From: Adiantum capillus-veneris
Taxonomy: Eukaryota; Streptophyta; Polypodiopsida; Polypodiales; Pteridaceae
DNA: 62,000 nt
Reading direction: 5' to 3'
Assembly (NCBI GenBank): GCA_014529385.2
Contig: CM043952.1
Coordinates: 58,862,119-58,924,118 of the forward strand
Within the stretch, counting starts at the first letter, position 1. The number at the start of each line of letters is the position of its first letter. The notes below the pieces were generated by a model. The model made no database searches and was not told the origin of the DNA. It was given only the letters and a program-made list of their open reading frames with translations. The position numbers and the translations under genes were made by a program. This document shows, piece by piece, positions 48,635 through 60,239 of this stretch.

Positions 48635-50060
48635 AATCTAGCTAATTACTTTAGCTAAAATACCCTATTTTTTTATAAATTTAAATAGGGGAAATTAGTA
48701 AATGGAATTCAAATGCTGTGATATAATTGTCAGTGGTTAACTAAGTGTTACAAAACCCGTGATAATTAGGAGAAGCTCAAAAAAATAATCTAGATATTTA
48801 CTTTAGCAAAAATACCCTGTTTTTTGAGTAATTTAAATAGGGGAAATTATTAAATTTATTTTAAATGCCATGATTTATTTATCATAGTTTAATAAGATGT
48901 TAAGAAACTTGTGATAATTAGGAGAAGCTTAGATAATTAATCTAGCTAATTATTTAGGCAAAATTACTCTATTTTTTTCAAAAATTTAAATAAGGGAAAT
49001 TAGTAAATTGATTTCAATTTCTGTGATATATTTATTAGTAGTTAATTGGGTGTTAAGAAACCCGTGATAATTAGGAGAAGCTCAGATAATTAGTGTAACT
49101 AATTATCTTAGTAGAATTACGATATTTTTAGGGGTAAATTAAAGAGGAAAATTAGTAAATCATACACTATAATTACATGCTATTTATTAGAGCTGTATTA
49201 TAGGTTAAAGAGTCCATGATAATTATGCCAAGGTTAGAAAAGTAGTATAGATATTTATCTAAGTCAAATTACTCTATTTTTAGCTAAAAACTAAAGAGGG
49301 AAATTAGTAAATCATGCTATATGATTGCATGCTATTATCAGAGCTATATTATAGGGTAAAGAGACCATGATAATTATGTCAAGTTTAGAAAAGTAGTATA
49401 GATATTTATCTAAGTCAAATTACACTATTTTTAGCTAAAAACTAAAAAGGGAAATTAGTAAATCGTGCTATATAATTACATCCTATTTATCAGAGATATA
49501 TTATAGGGTAAAGAGGCCGTGATAATTATTCCAAGGTTAGAAAAGTAGTATAGATATTTATCTAAGTCAAATTACTCTATTTTTAGCTAAAAACTAAAGA
49601 GGGAAATTAGTAAATCATGGTATATGATTACATGCTATTTATCAGAGCTATATTATAAAGTAAAGAGGCCGTGATAATTATGCCAAGGTTAGAAAAGTAG
49701 TAAAGATATTTATCTAGGTCAAATTACACCATTTTTAGCCAAAAATTAAAGAGGGAAAGTAGTAAATCATGTTATATGATTACATGCTATTTATCAAAGC
49801 TATATTATAGGGTAAAGAGGCCGTGATAATTATGCCAAGGTTAGAAACGTAGTATAGATATTTATCTGAGTCAAATTACACTATTTGTAGCTACAAACTA
49901 AAGAGGGAAATTAGTAAATCATGTGCTATAATTACATGCTATTTATCACAGCTATATTACAGGGTAAAGAGGCCATAATAATTATGCAAAGGTTAGAAAG
50001 GTAGTATAGATATTTATCTAAGTCAAATTACTCTAATTCTAGCTGAAAATTGAAGATGGA
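48635..50060 (+). repeat. 152-bp tandem satellite, about nine units
   Basis: The word GTGATAATTA (or close variants) recurs at 48759, 48911, 49064, 49216, 49367, 49519, 49671, 49823 and 49975, giving steps of 151-153 bp. Units are AT-rich, containing AAATTACTCTATTTTTAGC and GAGGGAAATTAGTAAATCAT. Units 4-9 are more alike than units 1-3, indicating local homogenisation. Confidence 0.95.
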
Positions 50061-50600
50061 AATTATATAATTAAGTTAGAAAATAATAAAAAATTTACCA
50101 GAGGTCAAAAATATCCTTATCTACTTGTGGTAATTATACCATAGTTAATTGGTGAGGTTAGAAAATTATAATTGACCAAAAGTCCTATTTTTAGCGAATG
50201 ATTAATTAAAATAAATAGACTTTGTGGTCAAAATTTTTTAAGAAAATTATAGTAAGTGTAAACCTATGATATCAAGTTGAGGAAATGAAATCTTTAAGAG
50301 AAATTAATTACAATAAATATTAAGCCCAAAATAAGTAGATTATTAGCTTGAAAGTCAATGGGAAAATTAGAGAAAAAGATATAGAAAATTATAATAAAAT
50401 TAGGAGAGCTTAGAAAACCCTTAGGGTAGCGGTGGAAAAAGCTATCATACCTATATAGACAAATAAGAAATTACTAGGTCAAGAATTTGCCAATTAAGAC
50501 TATAAATTTAACCTTGGATGGGTTACGGTTGAATACAAAGGTAAAGTCTAGATTTTGAGCTATTTACCTAATAATTAGACATCCTTTTTATAGGGATAAG
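50061..50600 (+). other. AT-rich spacer between satellite and copia I
   Basis: About 540 bp, AT-rich, with no recognisable gene. Before copia I inserted, this segment lay directly upstream of the H3-like pseudogene's ATG, so its promoter, if any, would be here. No clear promoter can be picked out. Confidence 0.5.
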
Positions 50601-50792
50601 TGAAGGAGTACGAGCGGAAGTGCGACGCGAGAGAGAGTGCGAGAAGAAGAGCACAACGATATGGTGAACTCGCTCTACTGTAATGTGTAGAGCATAGTGA
50701 GTTCTTATTAGGTTTTTACAAAAGAATATGTGTACATACCTGGCGGCCCGCCCACTTACCTGGGCGACCACATTGGGCTTTATACCCCAACA
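50601..50792 (-). repeat. 3' LTR of copia I
   Basis: 192 bp, ends TGAAGGAG...CCCCAACA in plus orientation; the polypurine tract ACCTCCCACTT (plus) lies directly to its right. Confidence 0.95.
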
Positions 50793-50896
50793 ACCTCCCA
50801 CTTAAAGTCCAATGTGGTACTTTAAGTGTGAGAGAAGCTACTATATAAGCTAATATACAAGAGATGTAGAGAAGTGATGTACTACCCTACACCTAA

Positions 50897-52978
50897 CTAC
50901 TTGCAAAAATGTGCAAAGCTCTCTGAGGGAAGTCCTTTTGTAAGTAGATCAGCAGGATTTTCTATGGTCTGAACTTTGACAAGCTGAAGTTGCTTATCCT
51001 CGAGCATTTCCCTGATGAAATGATACTTCACATCCACATGCTTTGTCTTTGAGTGATAATCTGGATTGCGAGCCAATTGTATAGCACATTGACTATCACA
51101 ATATAACACAGGCATCTCTTCTTTGATTCCCAAATCTATTACTAGTCGATTAAGCCAAATTGATTCTTTGCATGCCTCTGATGCTGCAACATATTCAGCC
51201 TCTGTAGTAGACTGAGTAACACAATCTTGTAATCTAGAACGCCATGATACTGCTCCACCAGCCAATGTAAAGACATACCCTGACGTAGACCTTCGGTTGT
51301 CTAAGTCACCTGCATAATCTGAGTCTGTAAAACCCTTTACACTTAGCTCCTGACTCCCATAGCATATACGCATACTCTTTGTAGCTTTAAGGTATCTCAA
51401 TATTCCTTTCACTGCCTCCTTGCCTGGGTTTGACATGTATCAACTTACTACTCCCACTGCAAATGCAATGTCTGGGCGAGTAGCAATCATTGCATACATC
51501 AAACTACCCACTGCAGACGCATATGGAATCTTATCCATTTCAGCCTTTTCTTCCTCAGACACAGGACAATCTTGTTTGCTAAGTTTCACATATGGTGGCA
51601 ATGGAACACTCAATGCCTTTCCCTTCTCCATATTGAAACGTTGCAAAACCTTGTCAATATACTCTGTTTGAGATAACCAAATCAACTTCTTTGATCTGTC
51701 TCTCTCGATGCGCATACCAAGTATATGACTTGCCTCACCCATGTCTTTCATGTCAAACGATTTTGCCATCTTTGACTTCAAAGCTGAAATTTCTTCCAAG
51801 TGCTTGCCAGCAATCAACATGTCATCCACATACAAAATAAGGATCAGCCAACTACCATCCTTAGCCTTCTTTGTATATAGACAGTGATCGAACTCACTAC
51901 GTTTGTAGACTTGAGAAAGCATAAACTTATGGAATTTATGGTACCATGCCCTCGGTGATTGTTTTAAGCCATAAAGACTCTTTAACAACTGGCATACCCA
52001 ATCTTCCTTGCCTTTCTCAACAAACCCTTCTAGCTGCTGCATGTAAATTTCCACATCTAAATCACCATGCAAGAACGTTGTCTTGACATCCATTTGGTGC
52101 AACACCAAATCTAATATGGCAACCAATGCAAGAAAGCATCTCAATGTAGTCATCTTGACCACTGGAGAGAAGACTTCATCAAAGTCAATGCCTTGTTCTT
52201 GCTTAAAGCCCTTGGCAACAAGCCTTGCTTTGTACTTTGGTTGACTATCATGAGCGGTGATCTTATACCTGTAAACCCATTTACAAGGTAGAGCCTTTTT
52301 GCTCTGTGGTAATTTAACGAGCTTCCATGTCTTGTTTTTATGCAGAGCTGTCATCTCTGACTGCATGGCCAATTTCCAATTCCCGGAGTCCTTCATTTGC
52401 ATTGCTTCCTTGTAACATGAAGGCTCATTGCAATCAGTCAACATGACATAGTTCATAGATGGAACAAACCTATCACGAGGTTGCGTGACACGTCCAGATC
52501 TACGCACAATAGGTGGCTCAGGCTCAGCCACAACCTGTGGTTCCACTCTATCCTGTCCTTGCTCCTCTTGAGCCCTGACATTTTGTCTTGCACGTGCAAG
52601 TCCATCTTCTTGGAAGACAACTCTTCTAATCTCCTCAACCCTCTCTGGTTTAGAATGATATTTGGATTCATTAAAGTGAACATCATTGCTACGGACAACC
52701 TTTCTCGATTCGGGATCCCAAAGTCTGTACCCCATCTCACCAAAATTACCATAGCCTAAAAAGATGCACTTTATACTCTTTGTCTCAAGTTTGTTTCTAA
52801 ATTCCTTTGGAACGTGAGTATATGCCTCACAGCCAAAGACTCTGAGATGCTTGTATGAGGGCATTTTGCCTGACCATACCATCTCTGGCACTGAATCCTT
52901 CTGCAAGACCTTGCTAGGATATCTATTTACAAGATGAACAGCTGTTGATACAGCTTCAGCCCAAAACCCATTTGGCAG
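50897..52978 (-). pseudogene. Copia I integrase end, reverse transcriptase, RNase H
   Basis: Equivalent to H 46141-48237. RT has QMDVKTTFLHGDL and the catalytic LYVDDMLIAG. The frame ends at TGA just after GVVS (51440), the same codon as in H, then RNase H continues with GFTDSDYAGD and YCDSQCAIQLA. The RNase H tail ends one to two codons from the H version (FAHFCK*). Confidence 0.93.
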
Positions 52979-54895
52979 CTATGCATTAGACAACATACTT
53001 CTGAACTTCTCTTGTATGGTCCTATTCATCCTCTCAGCAACACCATTTTGAGGAGGATTGTAAGGAGCAGTAATTTCACGTTTTATACCTTTTGACTCAC
53101 AAAAGTCCTGAAAGGCCTTTGAAACATACTCTCCACCATTGTCAGTGCGTAAGCATTTAGGCTTCTTGCCACTCTGATTCTCCACAAGTGTCACAAACGT
53201 TTTGAAAACACTAAACGCTTCATCCTTGTGCTTGAGAAAGTAAACCCATACTTTCCTCGAGTAATCATCTATAAATGTCATAAAGTAAGAAGCTCCCCCT
53301 AGAGATATGTTAGGCATAGGTCCACACAAATCACTATGAACAAGTGCCAACTGTGTATCTCTTCTACTGCTTCTATGCTTATGTGGCTGCTGTGTTTGCT
53401 TACCATACAGACAATGTTCGCAGAATTCAAAATCATTAAATGAAAAGCCAGGCAAATAACCAGAACAAGACAAGATTTCCATTCCCTTCTTGGGCATATG
53501 TCCTAACCGGCTATGCCACAAAGAAATGTTCGGCTGCTCGGTTACCTTGATTACATTTTTAGAGACATTTGATACATAAATCATGTAAAGTCCTCCAGAC
53601 TTTACTCCATGTGCTACTGTCATAGAACCCTTGGATATCTTCCACATGTTCTGTCCAAAAGTGGTGACGTAGCCAGCATCATCACGTAAACCTGTGCTGA
53701 TCAAGCTCTTTGTAATTGTGGGAACATGTCTCACATTCTTCAGCGTGAAAGAAGAGCCATTCTGAAACTTCAATTGAACATCTCCAACACCTAAGATCTC
53801 ACATGTCTGCCCATTGCCTAGCCAAACATGATCTTTAGTGGTCACATAAGAGGTAAACCACTCCTTGTTTGGAGACACATGAAGTGATGCCCCTGAGTCT
53901 ATAATCCAGTCACTCAGTGCATTTCCATCAGATGCTGTAAGAAGAGATGAGTCCATTGTATTCTTCAAGAAGTAGATGTCTCCTGACACTAGACTCTCAT
54001 CCTCCGCAATAGTGTTTGTCACATTTATTTCTTGAATCTTCACTGTGGACTTGTTCTTCTCATTATGGTCTTCAGCTTTCTCTTTGCCTTTTTCGGCTTT
54101 CCATTCTCTGCAGTCTCTTTTCATGTGACCGTTCTTGCCACAATGGTAGCATTCTATGTCACTCTTTCCTTTAGCACTGCGGGACTTGCAACGAGACTGA
54201 TTCCTCTTGCCTTTAGCACTGCGGGACTTGCAACGAGACTGATTCCTCTTTCCACCTTTGTACTTTTCTTTGGTCCTTCCCCTGACAACTAAGGCTGTTC
54301 CTTTGCCTTTGTCCATTGTCTTTCTATTGGTTTCTTCAGTAAGCATACTTCCTTCTACACCTGCTATGTTCAAACCATCTGGAGGTGCATAATTACTCAA
54401 AGCTGTGCGAAAAGTGTCCCAACTTTCCGGCAATGTGATCAACAGGAACATAGCTCTAACAGGTTCATCAAACTTGACACCTTTAGCTGACAACTGACTG
54501 TAGATTGTGTTGAATTCATTCAGATGATTGGACATAGGTGTCCCTTCTTTCATCTTCAAGTCAACAAGCTTCTTAAGGCATTATACCTGTGAAGCTGCAC
54601 TCTGCTTCTCATAAAGATCACTCAGCTTTAACCATGCTTGATAAGCCGACATCTCTTTTGCTACATTGAAGTAAACGCTTTCTGCCAAAGTCAGCATAAT
54701 GGTAGAAAGTGCCAATTCATCCATTTCACTCCATTCATCTTCGTCCATATCTTCTGGTTTTATCCCCTTGAGCTTTATAGGTTTTATCTGCTTCTTTTGT
54801 ACCAACACGTGCCAAATCTGCTTCTTCCACAATGGGAAATTGGTTCCATCCAGCTTCTTGATATTGTAAAGAGCAGTGTCCTGTGATCCAGCCAT
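52979..54895 (-). pseudogene. Copia I gag, protease and integrase
   Basis: Gag begins MAGSQDTALYNIKKLDGTNF at 54895. A private TAA near 54581 breaks it, and the 526-codon frame from 54559 then carries the rest of gag, an intact zinc knuckle CYHCGKNGHMKRDC, the protease IIDSGASLHVSP and integrase with all three catalytic acids. It ends at the same TAG after MLSNA as in H. A 42-bp tandem duplication (54176-54259) repeats the basic RNQSRCKSRSAKGK segment just before the knuckle. Confidence 0.93.
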
Positions 54896-55393
54896 AGCTA
54901 CGCTTCACAGTGGTTTACTTTCCTGGGAAAAATTCGGCAGACTTTCCCCTGTAAACTGACCTCTGAACCAATATCAACCTGATGAACTAGTGGATGTCGC
55001 CTACAGTTTGTGTGTAGATGTGCCTGTGTCGTATGTGACACGCCTCCAAGAACTGTGAGCCGTCCTTCGATGTGTAGACAGCCACAAATCAACACTCTGG
55101 GAGTGTCGATATCCTCAGCACCTGCAGTCGTAGGCCGAAAACCCCAAATTTGCAGATTCGGATCTGCACCCGCCGAGACCACGTAGTCGAAAATGGCCTG
55201 CGCAGACCTTTGTCGAAGCCGAACTGTGGCTGAGATGACCTCAGAATGAAATTCTGACAACACCGAGCCCTTGGGGCCGTCCCACGAGATTTGGGGCCGT
55301 GTCTTCGCCTGTCGAATTTCACTCCAATCTGAGCTGGTGACTCTAACCTCCTGCAGTGCTGCCGCGAGCCTCGATCTGAGCTCTGATACCAGT

Positions 55394-55585
55394 TGAAGGA
55401 GTACGAGCAGAAGTGCGACGCGAGAGAGAGTGCGAGAAGAAGAGCACGACGATATGGTGAACTCGCTCTACTGTAATGTGTAGAGCATAGTGAGTTCTTA
55501 TTAGGTTTTTACAAAAGAATATATGTACATACCTGGCGGCCTGCCCACTTACCTGGGCGACCACATTGGGCTTTATACCCCAACA
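55394..55585 (-). repeat. 5' LTR of copia I
   Basis: 192 bp, adjoining the primer site at its left and the ATAAG target duplication at its right. Confidence 0.95.
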
Positions 55586-55595
55586 ATAAGAAGTT

Positions 55596-55757
55596 ATGAT
55601 ACCAAAAAGAACCCGAGCAAATCCTACATCTGATGATGAGGAAGTAGCTCCAAAACAAACTAGAGCGTCGCACGACGACGAAGCCGGGCCTAGTAGTAGG
55701 CCTACGGAGGAGATTCTTCAGGCGTCAGCGCAGCAGCAGATGGCCAATCAATCCCAG
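55596..55757 (+). pseudogene. Histone H3-like gene, exon 1 (N-terminal tail)
   Basis: An ATG-started frame of 54 codons beginning MIPKRTRANPTSDDEEVAPK and ending at a CAG|GTGGGT donor. It lies 10 bp after copia I's right LTR border (5 bp after the target duplication). The tail is rich in acidic, polar and Gln residues and contains RTR and PKQTRA words faintly like the H3 tail ARTKQTAR. Joined to exon 2 in phase 0. It is assigned to the gene because of frame, distance and splice signals; no transcript evidence is available. Confidence 0.55.
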
Positions 55758-56658
55758 GTGGGTGTCCCATTGTTCAATTAAGTCTTTAATTAGTTTAAGT
55801 TATTTTATAATTTAGCATTGCATACGTAAGAAGGATAAACTTACTGAAAACGGAAGGTAACTTCCAATGTACATTTGTTTATAATATAGGAAAGAATTTT
55901 TTGGGTTAAAACTGGTTGAATTAGGAAAGATATGTTTGATCATCCTTAAGACAGCTTGTCTCAAGACACCTCCGACTCCTTGATATAAATTGATGATAAT
56001 GATTGGCTTTCTAGCCACAGTTAAGTCGGTTACCCCCATGAACGATGAGTTTCTACTCCGTGTCATGTCTTGATGTTTCTACATAAGTTAGGATACCATT
56101 TTTATCCTAGGAAGCCGCCCGGTTGTATGGGCAACTGGTTTGGTGTATGGGCAACCGGAACCTTGGGTGGGGGTTTATCCACTCTGGATTTGAATAAGGA
56201 ATGGGTGCCATTTTTCACCCTTAGGTGGTCTTGAGACAAGAAGAGTACTGGTCATGGTTATTACGGACAATGTTTTGATTGACAATACTGTGTCTTAAGT
56301 TTAAAGATGTCTGTTTTCTAAAAGAATGCTTTCAATGCTGTCTTCAAGGAATTACTGTGATGGAACGTTAAAAGAGACCATTATTTTAAATATTAAAACA
56401 ATGTAATAATAAGATAAATGAATCTTGTGTGAGTGCGGGGTGGTAAGTGGGGATTGACTAAGGTTGTCAATCATGGACGGGTGGACCTGATTAGTCAGGT
56501 AACTATCCATCCCTGCGCACTAAAACGTTTAGAAAACTTCTTCACTTGGAAGAGGAGTCCACCAGCGGCTGTGCCCTCACATCTGTTAGAGGGAAAAAAG
56601 CGTTGGTTGAGGATACCTTAGCCCAATATGTGGCTTCAGCGCTCTGTTGTCAGATCAG
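55758..56658 (+). other. Probable intron of the H3-like gene
   Basis: 901 bp, starting GTGGGTGTCC and ending TTGTCAGATCAG. No coding signal. It includes a small internal repeat (GGTTGTATGGGCAACTGG / GGTGTATGGGCAACCGG near 56115-56155). Confidence 0.5.
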
Positions 56659-57086
56659 CCTAGAGGTGATCATGGGTTACTAAATGAAGAGGATTTTGAG
56701 GATGTAGAAGACGAGCCAGTTGGAGTGCAGGGTGGAGTTGAAGAGCCAGTTGGAGCACATGGTGGCCTTGAAGATGCGCAAGCTCCTCCTCGCAAGCCCT
56801 CTCATAAGAAGAAAAAGTTTTTCAAGGTTCGCCCTCGCAAGGCCCTTGTCCCAGATCCTACCATCCCTCAACAACGGGCTCCTTCTGTGAAGCGACGCAT
56901 TCCAAAGGCATTGCAAGAGATTCGTCACTATCAAAAAACTTCAAACCTTCTCATCCACAAGGCACCATTCACACGTTTGGTGAAAGAGATCATGCAAAGT
57001 TATCGAATGGCATTTTGAGTTTAAGGTATCACCGTAGAAGCTCTGCAAGAAGCGGCAGAATATCATCTAATTTCTCTTTTTGAAGA
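56659..57086 (+). pseudogene. Histone H3-like gene, exon 2 left part (tail and histone fold)
   Basis: The frame starts PRGDHGLLNEEDFEDVEDEP, with a twice-repeated GVEEPVGAHGG-type motif, then a Lys/Arg-rich stretch. The histone fold follows: ALQEIRHYQKTSNLLI (H3 alphaN/alpha1, like LREIRRYQKSTELLI), KAPFTRLVKEI, then VEALQEAAEYHLISLFED (alpha2, like ALQEAAEAYLVGLFED). Between them is F*V*G, two stops (57016 TGA, 57022 TAA) exactly where H3 has RFQ, each explained by one C-to-T change (CGA, CAA). The exon is cut after GAAGA (57082-57086) by element K. The divergent long tail and NLLI suggest an H3 variant, possibly CENH3-like; loop 1 length equals canonical H3, which argues for caution. Confidence 0.82.
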
Positions 57087-57121
57087 TGTTATAGAATTGA
57101 CATTTTACTATTTATTGCAGT

Positions 57122-57634
57122 TGTTAAAGTCGGAAGCCTGGCTGCCCTGCAAAATACTCGAAAATAGCACATAGCGAGACATAAACGACAAAGTCTGCAT
57201 ACCTCGATTCACACGACGCCTAATCCACGTTGTACACGAGCAAAGAGAGAAAGAGAGCGTGATAGAATGAGAGAACACGTGCAAGCGCACCTCCTAGAGC
57301 GGAGTGCTACGTTGGCACGGCGAGAGAGAAGAGGGGAGAGGGGAGAAGAAGTACACAGACACTGGGTGCAATCTCCCCCCGTGCAAGAGTGACCATTTCC
57401 CTCTTGCACGTATTTGTTATATAGATTTCTTGAATGGTCAAATTGGTTACAAACTGGCCGGCCGATCATAAATGGCCAAAGCTCATAAAGAGCACTTGAA
57501 TAATAAAATGTACATAAAATATGATATCCTTTGTAATAGATTAGCTCTGTCAAGCCTTTTCCACGTGTCACAGCTGCAATAAATAATAATACAATTAGTA
57601 TGATTACTCTTGTATATCTAGAAGATAGATAACA
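57122..57634 (-). repeat. Inverted LTR-like copy within K (left arm)
   Basis: The reverse complement matches 59059-59528 over about 470 bp, including GGTGCGCTTGCACGTG and TGCAAGAGGGAAATGGTCAC words. The arm's inner end differs from the right LTR and may extend to ATAACA at 57634. It contains a TATA-like ATATAAC word on the minus strand (about 57417-57424). Confidence 0.85.
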
Positions 57635-59042
57635 CTTTGAAACAAGTCCCATATCTACTCGTGACTATTCCAAGTTCCCACCCATTCACCATATTTATTA
57701 TCCAATGTCTTTTCCTTTTTCAGTGACATTAAGGTCAACTTCCACAAGCAATGTTCTATATCACAGGATCTTCTCTGTGATTCAGTTCATCAATTACGGT
57801 TGTCCAATATCAAGCATTCATATGTGGGCCTTAAAATTATTGCACTTGTAAAATTCTGAAGATTTTTTGCGTTTTCTCATCTTCGTATGACTCAATGTTA
57901 TTTTCCTAGTTGCTATACAATAGCACTGCTACACACCGTTACCTTTATTTCATTTACCAAAATTTGAAGGAAATAAAAGTCGCCATCTTGATTGACCTTA
58001 CTCAAATGGTTTTTATCAGGATCTTCACTTGTTTTTTTTACATTTCTCTAACTCACTTAAGGATTCACCAAAACCTATGCAGACCATAATGCAAGGACGT
58101 CAGATAAGTAATCTCTTTATTTTATTTTGCAAACTCATTTCTACAGCTTTTATACTAATCTCCTAACCATATTTTACCCAATTTTATGATACCCTCTTGC
58201 ACTGCTAAGGTCATGCCCTCTAATTGTATTGAAAGAAATTTTTATTGAGATGATTTGTCAATACCCTATGCAGCTAGCTACTCATGCGAGCTAAGGTGCT
58301 CTGGGATAGTGCACAACCACTTGTAAGTCCTTTGGTGATATACTGCAATGTGATGTCGACAACGTAGTAAATATGCTTTTTCTCCTTTATGCCTTGTCTA
58401 GTCCATTGGTCACAAGCACACCGATTCGCCGGTTTAGGCCATGTGTAAATGCTCATCTTAGTGCAGATTCGCCGATTTAGGCAGCACATTGATAAATTGC
58501 AAATTCATGATTTTTGCACTTATACCAAATGCAGATTCTCCGATTTAGGCAACATTAGTGCAAATTCGATGATTTAGGCAGCATGTTTTTATTGGTGTAG
58601 ACTCGCCGGATGAGGCAACACCGATCACAAAATCATGCTGCAGTGGTTGGCCACCACTGTAACTGGTATGATTTTGTTGCTCGGGTACATAATGAAAGTG
58701 ATTTGGATTTCGACTTATATTGTGGAATTGGAACTGGATTGGGATTTGGTATCTGGTGATTACGACAGTGTTTATGTGATGAGACTTGACATTATGAGAT
58801 TGATGATGAGTGTGACCAATGATATCCTGATTTATCAGGGTATGACATATACTGCTTATTCTAGTGGTATGGGACACTATAATAGGTAGTATGTGGATGA
58901 CGGCAAGCATAAGCAATGTTGTTTAGTTTCATTATATGCTTTTTTTTTTTGGCACCTACTTCTAATCACTATTTCTTACAAGTATCGTTTGCAAATTTCT
59001 TGTCTTTGCAACTGAGGACAGTTGCTTTCCAACGGAGAGGTA
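57635..59042. other. Interior of element K
   Basis: No gag, pol or other domain is recognised. A cluster of short repeats related to GATTCGCCGATTTAGGCAGCA lies at 58425-58620. Overlapping frames on both strands at 58545-58916 are low-information and not called as genes. Confidence 0.55.
58425..58620 (+). repeat. Interspersed short repeat GATTCGCCGATTTAGGCA
   Basis: Five variants at about 58422, 58465, 58530, 58565 and 58606, spaced irregularly by 35-65 bp, within the K interior. Confidence 0.8.
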
Positions 59043-59624
<582 letters not shown>

Positions 59625-59736
59625 ATTTGACTTTCATGCAATTTTGGCAATGTAAAGATATCTTTTTGAAATATAACGAGTCGTGGCAATATAACGAGTC
59701 ATGTACATTTGTGTTTTAGGTGATATAAGTAGAACT

Positions 59737-59802
<66 letters not shown>

Positions 59803-59828
59803 GTCAACCAAGTGTGGTTGATTGAATA
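59625..59828 (+). other. 3' flank of H3-like gene with (GA)n
   Basis: Contains a short direct repeat GGCAATATAACGAGTC (about 59673-59700) and a (GA)n tract at 59742-59800. Confidence 0.8.
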
Positions 59829-60003
59829 ACCAAAAAAGCATAATATCATTGTATTCTTATAAACCTAGCCTAAAGAAGGTTTAAAAAAGCTGTAATGTTA
59901 CTTCTTCCTTCTTGCGCGCCTCTGCGGCAGGTCCCCCAGACAGCTTTTTTAAACCTTCTTTAGACTAGGTTTATAAGAATACAATGATATTATGCTTTTT
60001 TGG
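59829..60003. repeat. Near-perfect hairpin, 64-bp arms
   Basis: Arm 59829-59893 (CCAAAAAAGCATAATATCAT ... AAAAAAGCTGT) pairs with 59940-60003 with one mismatch. The loop is about 46 nt and GC-richer (CTTGCGCGCCTCTGCGG). It could be a foldback transposon or a young hairpin RNA locus. Confidence 0.95.
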
Positions 60004-60239
60004 TGTTATTTATATGAAAAAAAATCTTTATTTTGGTTCAGAGAATTGCACAATCATATCACAAGAGAGAACCAATCACCTACTGTCTATCATACCATAA
60101 CTCAATACAGAAGATGTAAAGTACCAGTTAAAATCAAGTCCCATTCGAAATTTGAAATAGCAAAGTACAAAGATGTGATATATTTCATTATAAATTTAAA
60201 AGAGTTAATTACAAGATTTATGCAGCTATTGAGTGCTTG
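60004..60239. other. Spacer without recognised features
   Basis: About 240 bp, AT-rich. A chance plus-strand frame is present, with no known motif. Confidence 0.5.

Larger units (their letters stand above)
50601..55585 (-). mobile_element. Copia element I, full length with intact ends
   Basis: LTRs at 50601-50792 (3') and 55394-55585 (5') flank gag-pol on the minus strand. The target duplication is ATAAG (50596-50600 and 55586-55590). The primer site ACTGGTATCAGAGCTC is complementary at 55378-55393. Same family as H, shorter by about 600 bp because the leader lacks the segment equivalent to 43658-44256. The two LTRs differ at about four of 192 sites by eye, so it is a fairly recent insertion. 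Confidence 0.95.

Noticed and set aside
48635-50060. CRISPR-like regular array
   Set aside because: The whole 152-bp unit is repeated, not short repeats with unique spacers; this is a eukaryotic satellite.
58545-58916. Histidine-rich minus-strand frame and overlapping plus-strand frame in element K
   Set aside because: Both are translations of the same simple TGAT/GATT-rich sequence, with no domain and no partner copy.
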